Under the pieces are notes generated by a model. It had not been told where the DNA came from. It saw nothing but the letters and a program-made list of their open reading frames with translations, and made no database searches. A program made the translations under genes and the position numbers. Below, piece after piece: positions 16,201-23,453 of a DNA stretch of 28,946 nucleotides. The stretch spans positions 1-28,946 of the forward strand of contig JBAZZU010000026.1 of the NCBI GenBank assembly GCA_041658605.1. Direction: 5' to 3'. Each line of letters begins with the position of its first letter. The first letter of the stretch is position 1. This DNA is from JBAZWE01 sp041658605. Its GTDB lineage: Bacteria; Actinomycetota; Thermoleophilia; BMS3ABIN01.

Positions 16201-16821
16201 GGATACCGCTTTGTCGGCTGTGACCTGCGGCTCAATCGAGATTTTGATTTCAGGCACATATCTGCCATTAACTGCTGCGATCGTGCCATCGGCGTTGAAG
16301 TGTACTGCCATGCCGGCCGCATAAACTGGTATGCCCTGATAGACCTGAGCCATGTGCATGTGCGTCATGCCCAGGCTGTCTCCCTCTACGCGCGAGAAAG
16401 CAAACTCGGCGGCAGCGCTGTTCATTCTGAAGACGTCTTTATTGGCGTCAAAAAAGGAAAGGGCGGCGTCCTGCTGGCTGGCGGCGGCAGGCGGCGTTAT
16501 CCTGCCGGTGATGAACGAGGGCACTCCGGTGTCGACATCCCATCTGACCATTGCCTGCTGGCCTCCGGCAAGAGTTGACCCGGTTGCATTTTCCTGGCCG
16601 TAGTCGGGAGTACGGATAGGTATTGCGGGACCTGCGATATCAGCAGCCTCTGCGATGCCTTCTGAAATACCCGGGACGGAGTCCATATTTCCGGTAACTG
16701 ACCCAAGCGGAACCGCGAACAAAAGAATAGCCATAATTGCTGTCAGAAGAACTGCCAGAAATGCTGTTACCCGGTAGAGAAACCCTCCCGGGCGTCTCCT
16801 GTTTTCGTTCCCAGAATCCAT
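13228..16821 (-). CDS. Secreted thermolysin-like M4 metalloprotease with P-domain and four C-terminal repeats
   Basis: This 1197-residue exported zinc endopeptidase has an N-terminal membrane segment (about 14-38), an FTP/PepSY-type propeptide (about 90-270), and the M4 catalytic domain (about 285-540). HELTH is at 378-382, the third zinc ligand region NESYSD at 401-406, and the active-site VHTNSG at 461-466. A proprotein-convertase P-like domain follows (about 545-640), then an SbsA-type Ig-like domain (about 660-765). The last 430 residues are four repeats of ~100-115 residues, starting near 771, 872, 977 and 1093. Each opens Y-x-F-x-WYD-x-(K/R)S and ends with QRVL(W/F) and (F)xE-type turns, which probably mediate surface or substrate binding. 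GGAAGAG lies about 8 bases before the ATG. It is a single-gene unit. Confidence 0.93.
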   Translation of the reverse strand: MDSGNENRRRPGGFLYRVTAFLAVLLTAIMAILLFAVPLGSVTGNMDSVPGISEGIAEAADIAGPAIPIRTPDYGQENATGSTLAGGQQAMVRWDVDTGVPSFITGRITPPAAASQQDAALSFFDANKDVFRMNSAAAEFAFSRVEGDSLGMTHMHMAQVYQGIPVYAAGMAVHFNADGTIAAVNGRYVPEIKISIEPQVTADKAVSQTQETYGTEAAPSALEPSQLVVWAPGGQEAVLAWKITLAADDPPIRLISFIDAQTGKPVAAYDALEDAKSRKTYTANNGTSLPGTLLMSEGGSSSDSTAQNAHNNIGLTYDYYYNTFSRDSFNGGGAQLTSTVHYSTSYNNAFWNGSQMTYGDGDGSVFSPLGNALDVVAHELTHGVTQYSANLVYSYQSGALNESYSDVFGVMVDRDDWLMGEDVYTPGTPGDALRSMSNPTTYGQPDHMNSYVNTSSDNGGVHTNSGIPNKAAYNVATSIGKDKMEKIWYRTLTVYLDTSSQFVDARDASIQAATDLYGGSSAEVTAVNNGFAAVGIGSGGQSVTTARVEIDHTYRGDLVVTLGVGNPDSPTWSTTVSNRQGGSADNIYSTVDIAGGASYLPPSMQNRWFLKVYDAAGQDTGQISKFTITDHGTTYTATDVPIAVNDYTTGISYLPPSDSTPPTVSSTDPVALQTGIYASSNVTAVFSEAIDPATLTSSSFTLKRHSDGSAVSGSVTYDSGAHRAAFDPAADLAYETTYDATLTTAITDEAGNNLAQNQTWSFTTGQQPLAYYFTWYDMKSSGVYDWVVMGNPSTRPDAAGFDVSIAGTKMNLAPITANPGETEPVMFPGTRGGPIKVSSLDAKSQVVSKRTLFGDSFEEITAFAESRLDSHYYFTWYDQKSSDSLNWVLIANPGTSTVQADVFIGGNRMNPTPYSIAPGANVTPSYPGVRGGPVEVVAYEPGSPSVPRNVIASQRVLWSGNFNEVFGIPEKELTNDYLFTWYDQKSHGAMDWVLVANPDAGNDLVAEIWIAGNRMTNSATGNQYYEVPASGIITPQFPGKIGGPVEVRGYNASTYNPDSPGAPNMSFYTTQRVLFGASFGETVGYGTNRLSSDYHFSWYDQRSAGSLNWVLVSNPTVTEVKAEVWIAGTMMEVLTIAPGATKTPTYGGVLGGPVEVKGYDSATYSPGNPGAPNHNVFTSQRVLWNGHFNEVEGMVLP

Positions 16822-16832
16822 TGCTCACTCTT

Positions 16833-16923
16833 CCCGAATCCTTCGGGTGCCTCCCCCAGATAAACTCTGGGATATCAGTCATAAGGATGACTGGCCCGAA
16901 CCCTCATTAGATGATTCGGCCAG
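16833..16923 (-). promoter_or_regulatory. Run of four hairpins in the protease leader
   Basis: Four perfect or near-perfect stems lie within 90 bases upstream of the protease start: CCCGAA/TTCGGG (16833-16847), CCCAGA/TCTGGG (16855-16871), CAGTCAT/ATGACTG (16876-16893), and CTGGCCCGAA/TTCGGCCAG with one bulge (16891-16923). The last two share CTG 16891-16893, so they cannot both form fully. I do not match this to a known riboswitch class. The rest of the 16924-17070 gap shows nothing clear. Confidence 0.5.
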
Positions 16924-17070
16924 CCGTGGGTAAAAGTGAGAAAATGCGGTCTTTTTAGAGAATGCGTGTGGGGAAAAGCCGGTAATTGCGGGGAAAATAT
17001 GGATGGAGAACAAACCGGAAAGCAGACTGACTACAGTTAACCCTGAAAGCCGGTCCAGGTAAGGTTCGTG

Positions 17071-18099
17071 TTATTTCTGGGGCTGGATGATCACCTTGAT
17101 GGAATCCTGCGGATTTACGGTCAGGTCAAAACCATGCCCGATGTCGGACAGTGGCAACCTGTGCGTGATCGTCTCAGCGACCGGAACCCGGCCGGCGCGG
17201 ATAAGCTCCAGCGCTGTCTTGCAGTCGGCGGGGCTGCCGGCATAGCTGCTGGTCAGCGTTACCTCGTTGCGCCAGAAGAATTCGTTTATGGCAAGGGGAA
17301 TACTCACTTCGGGCATGGTCGTCGCAAAGAACAGGACCGTCCCCATCCTCCCGACCGCCCCGAGGGCCTGGTTCACAGCCTGCGGCGCGCCCGCGCAGAG
17401 GATGACGATATCGGCGCCGCGGCCTTCGTTGAGCTCGCGAAAACTGGCTGGTACGTCCTCAGTTGCCAGAATCGTATCTTCCGCGCCCAGACGCCTGGCT
17501 GCGTCCAGCCTGAAATCAAGCATGTCCGTGGCGATTATCCTCCCCGCGCCCAGGGCACGCGCGACCATTACGTGGAGCAGCCCCGATATCCCGCTGCCGA
17601 TCACCAGGACCGAACTGCCGGGCGCGACACCGGCCTGTTTCTGCCCGCGCAGGACGCAGGCGACAGGTTCTACAAATGAACCTTCATCGTAAGATACCGA
17701 ATCGGGCAGGCGGAAAGTTCCCAGTCTGACGTTGATGGCGGGTACGCGTACGTATTCCGCAAAACCGCCCGGATCGAAGCTCGTGCTTCTCAGCGTCGTG
17801 CAGACTGTTTCATGACCGCTGACGCAGTAATGGCATGACATACAGGGAACGTGGTGAGTCACCGCCACCCTCTCGCCAGCGTGAAAGTCCGTTACGCCCT
17901 CCCCCACCCCGACGACCTCACCCGTGACCTCATGCCCGAGCACGAGCGGGACCTTGCCGGCGCGATACCATTCCATGACATCGCTGCCGCAGATGCCGCT
18001 CGCCTCGATGCGAACGAGCAGCTCCCCCGGACCGATCTCCGGCACGTCCATTTCTTCGATCCGCAGGTCGCGGTTGCTGTAATACATCGCGACGCGCAA
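17071..18099 (-). CDS. Zinc-dependent medium-chain alcohol/polyol dehydrogenase
   Basis: This 342-residue MDR enzyme would oxidise a secondary alcohol or polyol with NAD(P)+. The catalytic zinc ligands are visible as Cys37 (ASGICGSD) and His56-Glu57 (LGHEVTGEV). The structural zinc site is Cys86, Cys89, Cys92 and Cys100 (CMSCHYCVSGHETVC). The Rossmann glycine motif is VIGSGISGLL. The pattern is closest to sorbitol/galactitol-phosphate or threonine dehydrogenases; the substrate is not clear. The first codon is TTG, one base after the aldolase stop, with AAGG about 9 bases upstream inside that gene. An ATG four codons later is the alternative. The tight coupling says the two enzymes act in one pathway. 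Confidence 0.9.
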   Translation of the reverse strand: MRVAMYYSNRDLRIEEMDVPEIGPGELLVRIEASGICGSDVMEWYRAGKVPLVLGHEVTGEVVGVGEGVTDFHAGERVAVTHHVPCMSCHYCVSGHETVCTTLRSTSFDPGGFAEYVRVPAINVRLGTFRLPDSVSYDEGSFVEPVACVLRGQKQAGVAPGSSVLVIGSGISGLLHVMVARALGAGRIIATDMLDFRLDAARRLGAEDTILATEDVPASFRELNEGRGADIVILCAGAPQAVNQALGAVGRMGTVLFFATTMPEVSIPLAINEFFWRNEVTLTSSYAGSPADCKTALELIRAGRVPVAETITHRLPLSDIGHGFDLTVNPQDSIKVIIQPQK

Positions 18100-18100
18100 G

Positions 18101-18958
18101 CTATTTGGCCTTTTTCCCGGTTTTTGCTTTGCCGGATTTGCCCTTGGCAGCCTTGATGGCTTTTCCGGCTTCCCTGTCGCGGACGCTCTTGAAGATCTCG
18201 AGGCCTTCCTTGACGCTGGCGCCCTTGTGGACCACGGCGCGCACCGCCTGAATCATGCCTACCGGGCTTGCCGACTGGAAGATGTTACGGCCCATGTCGA
18301 CACCGATGGCGCCGGACGCGATGGCGTTCCTCGCCATCTCCAGCGCCGCCTTTTCGGGGATCTTCTTGCCGCCGGCGATCACAACCGGTACCGGACAGCT
18401 GGCGACGACCTTGTCGAAACCTGGTACGTAATAGGTCTTGATGATATCCGCGCCGAGTTCGGCTCCGAGACGTGACGCCAGGCCCATGTAGCGCGCGTCG
18501 CGGGCCATCTCACGTCCGACCGCGGTGACGCACAGGGTCGGCATGCCATAACGCTGGGCCTCATCGATGACCTGCGTGAAAGCGAGGATGGTGTCCCGCT
18601 CGTATTCGGCGCCCACCAGGATTGAGAATGCCACGCAGGAAGCGTTCAGCCTGATGGCGTCCTCGACATTGCAGACGATACCCTCATGCAGCAGGGCCTT
18701 CTTGTTGAGTATGCTTGTCCCTCCAGACACCCTGAGCGTGATGGGTACATCAACGCCGGGATCGATGTAATAACGTAGCGCTCCCCTGGTGAGCATCAGG
18801 GTATCGGCGTAAGGGAGGAGCGGATCCACCATCTGGTTCAACTGCTCGAGCCCGGACGTGGGTCCCATGAAATAGCCATGATCCACGGCCAGCATCACCG
18901 TCTTGCCGCTTTTCGGTTTGATTATCCTGGAAATACGGTTCTGCTTTCCCCAATCCAT
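18101..18958 (-). CDS. LsrF/FbaB-type class I aldolase
   Basis: The 285-residue TIM-barrel protein closely resembles LsrF (3-hydroxy-5-phosphonooxypentane-2,4-dione thiolase) and related DeoC/FbaB aldolases. Matching blocks are MDWGKQNRISRI, PKSGKTVMLAVDHGYFMGPT, and PVVIAGGKKIPEKAALEM plus GVDMGRNIFQS. The Schiff-base lysine is Lys174 in GADIIKTYYVPGFD. The last ~22 residues (264-285) are a Lys/Ala/Gly-rich tail not typical of LsrF. No lsr transport or kinase genes are nearby, so a role in AI-2 breakdown is doubtful. A sugar-phosphate or dideoxyheptulosonate aldolase, working with the downstream dehydrogenase, is equally likely. GGAGG lies 6 bases before the ATG. Confidence 0.88.
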   Translation of the reverse strand: MDWGKQNRISRIIKPKSGKTVMLAVDHGYFMGPTSGLEQLNQMVDPLLPYADTLMLTRGALRYYIDPGVDVPITLRVSGGTSILNKKALLHEGIVCNVEDAIRLNASCVAFSILVGAEYERDTILAFTQVIDEAQRYGMPTLCVTAVGREMARDARYMGLASRLGAELGADIIKTYYVPGFDKVVASCPVPVVIAGGKKIPEKAALEMARNAIASGAIGVDMGRNIFQSASPVGMIQAVRAVVHKGASVKEGLEIFKSVRDREAGKAIKAAKGKSGKAKTGKKAK

Positions 18959-19019
18959 GAGTAACCTCCGTAAGTTATTCTAAATTGCTGTCAGCCTGAT
19001 ATGACGCATGGACGATCCT

Positions 19020-19048
19020 TGCAGGTCTCAGCTGCCGCGAGACCTGCA
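19020..19048. repeat. 10-bp inverted repeat between the LURP-one-like and aldolase genes
   Basis: TGCAGGTCTC (19020-19029) and its exact complement (19039-19048) flank a 9-base loop. No T run follows on the minus strand, so it is either a weak terminator for the upstream gene or a leader element for the aldolase. The rest of the 18959-19157 gap has no gene. Confidence 0.6.
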
Positions 19049-19157
19049 GACACTGAACAAAGATACCACGCAAGCAGTCATGGTTGCCACCGTCAGTAAT
19101 GCGCCCTCCGCAAGGAAACCGGGAAGGCAGGGACTGCCCGGAGCAACCATGGGGAGC

Positions 19158-19736
19158 CTAACCCTGGCGGCCTTCCATGATCATCAGCAGGACGATTCCC
19201 GCGGTGGCGAGGCGAGGGTCAAGCTTGTCGCTTCCCTGCGGCGACATCTGAAATTCCCCCTTGAAGAGGAAGGGGTTGAAGTGCTGCTTCAGCTGCGCCA
19301 CGCTCTCCCCGTTTACCTTGAATTCGTAGGTTTGCGGCACGAGGTTGGTCAGAAGACGGCGTACGAGCGCCAGCAGCATGGTGTCCTCGTGGATGGAACC
19401 GATCTGGTTGTCGTTGACATCGAGGATCTGCCATTCGTCCTGGAGCATGGAGCTCCATCCCTTGCGCCTGAAACCGCCGATCCTCTCGCCGGTCTGCGGA
19501 TCGATCACGTGGAATGCAGCGTTGAAATCCAGTATCTTTGCGGCCTGTATGGTAAGCCGCTCTTCAGACCTGCTTGCGTCGGAGTAAACACGGATATCCT
19601 CCTTGAGCTTGAAGCCTTTCTGCTTTACCCACAGAAGCAGGTTGTCAGACTGGTCGGTGATCAACACCTCGTGCCCAATCTTCATCGCGGACTTGCGTCG
19701 GACCTTGAGTGGCTGGGACAACATCTGTGCGTCCAT
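19158..19736 (-). CDS. LURP-one-related/scramblase-like protein (Tubby-type fold)
   Basis: The 192-residue protein resembles the LURP-one-related/phospholipid scramblase-like family: MKIGHEVLITDQSDNLLLWV and KGFKLKEDIRVYSD, then repeated strand pairs such as AAFHVIDPQTGERIGGFRRK and WQILDVNDNQIGSIHEDT. Family members form a closed beta-barrel round a central helix. In bacteria their function is not established. The C-terminus has a hydrophobic stretch (ATAGIVLLMIM), usual for the central helix. GAGAGGAAGA precedes the ATG. It is separated from its neighbours by 113-200 bases and appears to be its own unit or read through from the exonuclease gene. Confidence 0.8.
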   Translation of the reverse strand: MDAQMLSQPLKVRRKSAMKIGHEVLITDQSDNLLLWVKQKGFKLKEDIRVYSDASRSEERLTIQAAKILDFNAAFHVIDPQTGERIGGFRRKGWSSMLQDEWQILDVNDNQIGSIHEDTMLLALVRRLLTNLVPQTYEFKVNGESVAQLKQHFNPFLFKGEFQMSPQGSDKLDPRLATAGIVLLMIMEGRQG

Positions 19737-19868
19737 TCTTCCTCTCTTTCCTGATTAGCTGAATCAATTGAATCCGGTATGCTATTCAGAGGAGTAAAAC
19801 ATCGCGAGGCGGTAGACGCAAGCGCAAACGGGGATCAGTTTGACTGGCATGAAGATGCACTGCGATAG

Positions 19869-20345
19869 TCAGATACCGAGATGCTCCCTGAGCTTTATGA
19901 GGTTCATCACATCTTCCTCGTTGTATTTCAGCAGGACCGCGAGCGCTTCCTCGTCCTGGTGATGCTTCCACCTCGTCCAGCAGTGCTGAATCTCATAATT
20001 GTTCAATGGCGGCTGGGTGCGGGCTATCCCAAGCTGAAGCTCTACTTTTTTTAACCCTCCCCTGAGGTTCCGATGCCGGCAGTCATACATGAGATCACGG
20101 CTTTTATAGCTCTCGGTCAGTTTAAGGCCGAGTTTCTGTTCGATCACCTTCAGATCAAACCCGTTTCCGTTGTATGTATAGATGGCTTCAGCCGGCGGTA
20201 GGGCCTCGGCGAGTGATTCAGCGTCTATGTCGGGCCACAGCATCTGCCTGAGGCCGGTCTGCTCGTGGTAGAAGCCGACGACGGAGATATAGTGGAGGGC
20301 TCTCCCGAAGCTGCGCGTCTCTATGTCCAGATAGATTGAATCCAT
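19869..20345 (-). CDS. YprB-type RNase H-fold exonuclease
   Basis: This 158-residue protein has the 3'-5' exonuclease (DEDDy) pattern: Asp7 and Glu9 in YLDIETRS, Asp64 in YNGNGFDLKVIE, and Tyr141-x3-Asp145 in YNEEDVMNL. All acidic metal ligands are present, so it should be an active nuclease, as inferred for the YprB ribonuclease H-like family. The length equals the bare domain. In Bacillus YprB has extra parts and neighbours a helicase; neither is seen here. The Shine-Dalgarno is weak. Confidence 0.85.
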   Translation of the reverse strand: MDSIYLDIETRSFGRALHYISVVGFYHEQTGLRQMLWPDIDAESLAEALPPAEAIYTYNGNGFDLKVIEQKLGLKLTESYKSRDLMYDCRHRNLRGGLKKVELQLGIARTQPPLNNYEIQHCWTRWKHHQDEEALAVLLKYNEEDVMNLIKLREHLGI

Positions 20346-20385
20346 TTCAGGGCTTTCTGTGTAAATCTTAGCGCAATCGCCGGAT

Positions 20386-20419
20386 GGAAACTAAAGAGGC
20401 GGCCCTGACGGGCCGCCTC
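20386..20419 (-). terminator. Terminator after the LPXTG gene
   Basis: GAGGCGGCCC (20396-20405), loop TGAC, GGGCCGCCTC (20410-20419) form a perfect 10-bp stem. On the minus strand TTTAGTTT follows. It starts 28 bases after the stop codon at 20447. Confidence 0.82.
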
Positions 20420-20446
20420 GAAGATCTGCCACTATCCGACAATCGT

Positions 20447-21706
20447 TCAACGATTGCGCTTACGAACCACATTCATTGCCGGGACAATAAGGCCAGCGCT
20501 CAACAGCACTGTCAATCCAAGCGCGAATCCTGCCGCGACGATCAGGCTGAACCCGGTCTTAGGCAATGCATCCCGGTCAACTGACGCCACAAGCTGTGTC
20601 TGGTCATTTACCGGGTCTGTCTGCGCGGGCCGGATGTTGTTATCCGGACTCACATCCGCGGGGTCATCATCCACGTCGCCGATATCTTCGTCATCATTGT
20701 TCGGGTCGCACGGATCGTCTGAACCGTACGTATTGACGCCGGTGACCGTCGCGCAGTTATCATCTTCGTCCTTCTCGCTGTCATCTACGAGATCGCACGC
20801 GTCACCGATGCCGTCGCCGTCCTTGTCTCCCTGACCCGGGTTGGAAACCGCGGAACAGTTGTCTTCGTCGTCTTTCTTGCCGTCATCGTCAGAATCATCA
20901 TCTTCTTCCTCGCAGCCGGCGCAAAGGCTCAGCTGCGTCTGAAATCCGGTGACTCCGACCGGGACGTACCATTGCAACGAAAAGGTGATCCAGTCCGCAG
21001 GGTTGAGGTCGCCCAGCGCTTTGGGAAGCGGTGAGACAAGCGTGACGCCATTGGTTGCAGAAGCTGACTGCACACGGACATCGTATGCAGTGCCCGTACC
21101 GGAGTTATCAACCCTGTAATTGACGGTCAGGTGGTGAAGATCATATTCGTCGCGGCTCTCCCAGTAGGTCCCTGGACTGCCGTAATTGCAAATCAGATGC
21201 AGTTCGTATTCGTAGTCACGGATGCTCGGGTCATATACTGCACTGCTGGCGCTGTTATTTGTGCCCCCACCGCAGTTCGGACAATCGGTGCCGCTGCCGT
21301 CGCTGCTCGTCGCTGGCGCCGCAACCGCAACTGTTGGCTGAGTACCGGCGCTCGCGGCAACTGTTGCGCTGTCACTATTGTCAACGGCCTTACTAGAAGT
21401 ATTGATAGTGCCGGGAGTCTCACCGGTCGTGGTTCCGGAATCCGAACTTGTACTGCCATTCTCGCCTGAAGCTCCGGCTGCGGTTACGGTGGCGCTGGAA
21501 CCTGCCTGCGTCGCTGCTGCCGGATCACTGGTAAGCGTGGTTGCCGAATCGTTTGCGAGCGCCAGCGGCGCCCAGAGACAGACCATCAATAAAATCGCCG
21601 GCAACAGAATACTCGCGGATATTCGGCCGGCCAGTGAGTGATACCCCATTATTTTTCTACCGGCCATGGGGGAACCGGCTCGTCTAAAAATCTTTCTGGC
21701 GTGCAT
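20447..21706 (-). CDS. Sortase-anchored surface protein with thrombospondin type 3-like calcium repeats
   Basis: The 419-residue protein has an N-terminal signal peptide (SILLPAILLMVCLWAPLALA), then a Ser/Thr/Ala/Gly-rich spacer (about 55-150), and a DUF11/CARDB-like beta domain with a few cysteines (about 160-280). Acidic repeats then match the thrombospondin type 3 consensus (DSDDDGKKDDEDNC, DKDGDGIGDACD), which bind Ca2+ in known proteins. The C-terminus is LPKTG (about 381-385), a hydrophobic helix and VVRKRNR: a complete sortase signal. It should be linked to peptidoglycan. I start at ATG 21706, with GAGGT six bases upstream; the frame is open 17 codons further. No sortase gene is in the window. 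Confidence 0.88.
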   Translation of the reverse strand: MHARKIFRRAGSPMAGRKIMGYHSLAGRISASILLPAILLMVCLWAPLALANDSATTLTSDPAAATQAGSSATVTAAGASGENGSTSSDSGTTTGETPGTINTSSKAVDNSDSATVAASAGTQPTVAVAAPATSSDGSGTDCPNCGGGTNNSASSAVYDPSIRDYEYELHLICNYGSPGTYWESRDEYDLHHLTVNYRVDNSGTGTAYDVRVQSASATNGVTLVSPLPKALGDLNPADWITFSLQWYVPVGVTGFQTQLSLCAGCEEEDDDSDDDGKKDDEDNCSAVSNPGQGDKDGDGIGDACDLVDDSEKDEDDNCATVTGVNTYGSDDPCDPNNDDEDIGDVDDDPADVSPDNNIRPAQTDPVNDQTQLVASVDRDALPKTGFSLIVAAGFALGLTVLLSAGLIVPAMNVVRKRNR

Positions 21707-21786
21707 CGACTTACCTCGGAATCGTTGTTTTGCAAAGCCTCCATAATCCCGTATCACGAAAGTGACATAAAAAATAATGGTGAATC

Positions 21787-21816
21787 ATTATAAACCATGT
21801 CAAGTTTAGCCGTCAA
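21787..21816 (-). promoter_or_regulatory. Promoter for the LPXTG gene
   Basis: A perfect -10 TATAAT (21787-21792) is spaced by 18 bases from a -35 TTGACG (21811-21816). It lies about 80 bases upstream of the start codon. The leader between them contains a small hairpin, ATCAC/GTGAC, with a GAAA-type loop. Confidence 0.75.
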
Positions 21817-21933
21817 TTGTAATTTCGGTATATCCTTGTTATTTGTATCTATAATAAATCCCTGCAAAAAAGGGGATTCATGCACATTGTGATGATAACA
21901 GGTAATTTATTTCAGGAAAGGGGGCGCTTGATT

Positions 21934-22007
21934 TGGAGGCGACGAGCGGACTTGAACCGCTGTACGAGGTTTTGCAGACCTCTGCCTAACCACTCGGCCA
22001 CGTCGCC
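21934..22007 (-). tRNA. tRNA-Cys (anticodon GCA), CCA encoded
   Basis: The acceptor stem is GGCGACG/CGTCGCC, discriminator U, and CCA is encoded. The D arm is GGCC-GAGTGGTTA-GGC and the anticodon loop CTGCAAA sits between GAGGT and ACCTC. The T arm has GGTTCAAGTCC. U73 and the GCA anticodon fit cysteine identity. Confidence 0.95.
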
Positions 22008-22104
22008 ACAAAAGTGTCAAATGAGGGACCCGGGTGATTAAACCAGCAGAGACGTTGCGCGCAACGTCTCCTGGAAATCAGCCGGGTTTGTGCCATAAAT
22101 ATTT

Positions 22105-22181
22105 TGGAGCGGATGAAGGGATTTGAACCCTCGACCTTCTGCATGGCAAGCAGACGCTCTAGCCAACTGAGCTACATCCGC
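22105..22181 (-). tRNA. tRNA-Gly (anticodon GCC), CCA encoded
   Basis: The acceptor is GCGGATG/CATCCGC, discriminator U, CCA encoded. The anticodon loop TTGCCAT lies between TCTGC and GCAGA, and the T arm contains GGTTCAAATCC. It is about 97 bases upstream of tRNA-Cys on the same strand, probably in one transcript. Confidence 0.95.
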
Positions 22182-22219
22182 CCTTGAGTTACGAATTATA
22201 GGGAAAGGCCGGTGCGGTT

Positions 22220-23440
22220 TCAATCCATGTCTTCTCCAGGTGTCCAGATATTGATACCAGGAAGAAGGCGGATGAACTCCTCCCACTTCTTCTGAAGGGC
22301 GATATAGTCAGCAAGCGAATCGCTATGAATCGTGCTCTCCGCCTTACTGATAGCCACATTGACGATACATTCGCGTGCGTCTTCCTCCATACCCGCTTCA
22401 AGATATTCCTTTGCCATCTCGAGGCTTGTCTCCATCACCAGATCATGAAAATCATTTTTCAGGTAACGTCCCGGATAAGGGTCGAGGCTTTCGGCGCTCA
22501 CCTCGGACAGCCCTTTCCCGTCCGCCTCGGCCAGTATCTTAGCCCTCTCACGTGAGAAGCGGATGATATCCTGGCGTAATCTGTACCAGGGCGGAGCGCA
22601 CTTGGCCGGCGGCATGTGTTTGATCACAAGCTGGTTGTCCAGAAAGAACTCGTAACCGAGCAGGCGCGCGTTCAACAGGTAGTCGATATCCTCTCCCCTG
22701 GGGATCCGCGGGTCAAAGGGTAGCTTCTCGAACAGGGTGCGATGGATCACCATGTTGCCGCCGAATACAAACGGGGTCCTTTTCAGGCGCGGCGCTTCGC
22801 CGATCAGGCCGAAGGCTTCGTTCATGGATTCGTGGTTTCCCCACTTCCGCTCCCACTCAAGTCCTGCGGGAGGTAAAAGATAACCTCCATCGGGGCGCTC
22901 GTAATATCCCGCCACGCCACCCACAAACGTGCCTTCGTGCGTGCCGCCGACAAACTCAAGCGCCTTGCGAAGGTAGTCCTTATCTTCATAAACCTGGTCA
23001 TCATCAAAGAGGACGGCGACATCGGCCCCGGTGAGGAATGCGGCCAGCAGACACATGTTTCGAATATTGGAGTAGCCATCAAGGCTCAGAAACTCGTCGT
23101 ATTCGAACATCCCTGCTTCAGCCAGGCGCCGGCGCCATGTGACCAGCTCGTCCGGTCCGATCAGAAAGAACGGGAAGTCATATTCGAATTCCGCGATGAT
23201 GGAGCGCACCTTGATCTCCACGGCCTGCTTGATCTCGGTCCTGGTCGAGGCTGCGACTACCGCTACCGCGAATTCCTCATCGCTTTCCAGTACCGAAAGA
23301 CTCGCCAGCGCGCGCCGGAGGGTTCCCTCAGAATCGAGCGGTGTCGCGTGATCATACAAATAGTCCGAATCGAGAGCGCACATGTCTGATTCGGATGCGG
23401 GGCCCCGCCAGTATGTCGGTATAACGATTGTGGTTTTCAT
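22220..23440 (-). CDS. Family 2-like glycosyltransferase
   Basis: The protein begins MKTTIVIPTYWRG, the usual first strand of GT-A enzymes, and has the nucleotide-sugar/metal motif in VAVLFDDDQVYED after SNIRNMCLLAAFLTGAD. A later conserved part, FVFGGNMVIHRTLFEKLPFD followed by PRGEDIDYLLNARLLGYE, fits the acceptor and base region of family 2. The last ~130 residues are helical and unlike the core. I start at ATG 23440, which is 13 bases after the stop of the Nif3-RNase HI gene; an in-frame ATG at 23473 would overlap that gene. Neither has a clear ribosome-binding site, so it may rely on translational coupling. Donor and acceptor are unknown. Confidence 0.85.
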   Translation of the reverse strand: MKTTIVIPTYWRGPASESDMCALDSDYLYDHATPLDSEGTLRRALASLSVLESDEEFAVAVVAASTRTEIKQAVEIKVRSIIAEFEYDFPFFLIGPDELVTWRRRLAEAGMFEYDEFLSLDGYSNIRNMCLLAAFLTGADVAVLFDDDQVYEDKDYLRKALEFVGGTHEGTFVGGVAGYYERPDGGYLLPPAGLEWERKWGNHESMNEAFGLIGEAPRLKRTPFVFGGNMVIHRTLFEKLPFDPRIPRGEDIDYLLNARLLGYEFFLDNQLVIKHMPPAKCAPPWYRLRQDIIRFSRERAKILAEADGKGLSEVSAESLDPYPGRYLKNDFHDLVMETSLEMAKEYLEAGMEEDARECIVNVAISKAESTIHSDSLADYIALQKKWEEFIRLLPGINIWTPGEDMD

Positions 23441-23453
23441 CAATGACTGTCGA

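Noticed and set aside
16820..16930. Known riboswitch (c-di-GMP or c-di-AMP) in the protease leader
   Set aside because: The hairpins do not contain the conserved loop and junction sequences of those classes that I can recall.
19008..19754. 248-residue plus-strand frame
   Set aside because: It is the opposite-strand shadow of the LURP-one-like gene, which has a good Shine-Dalgarno and recognisable family sequence.
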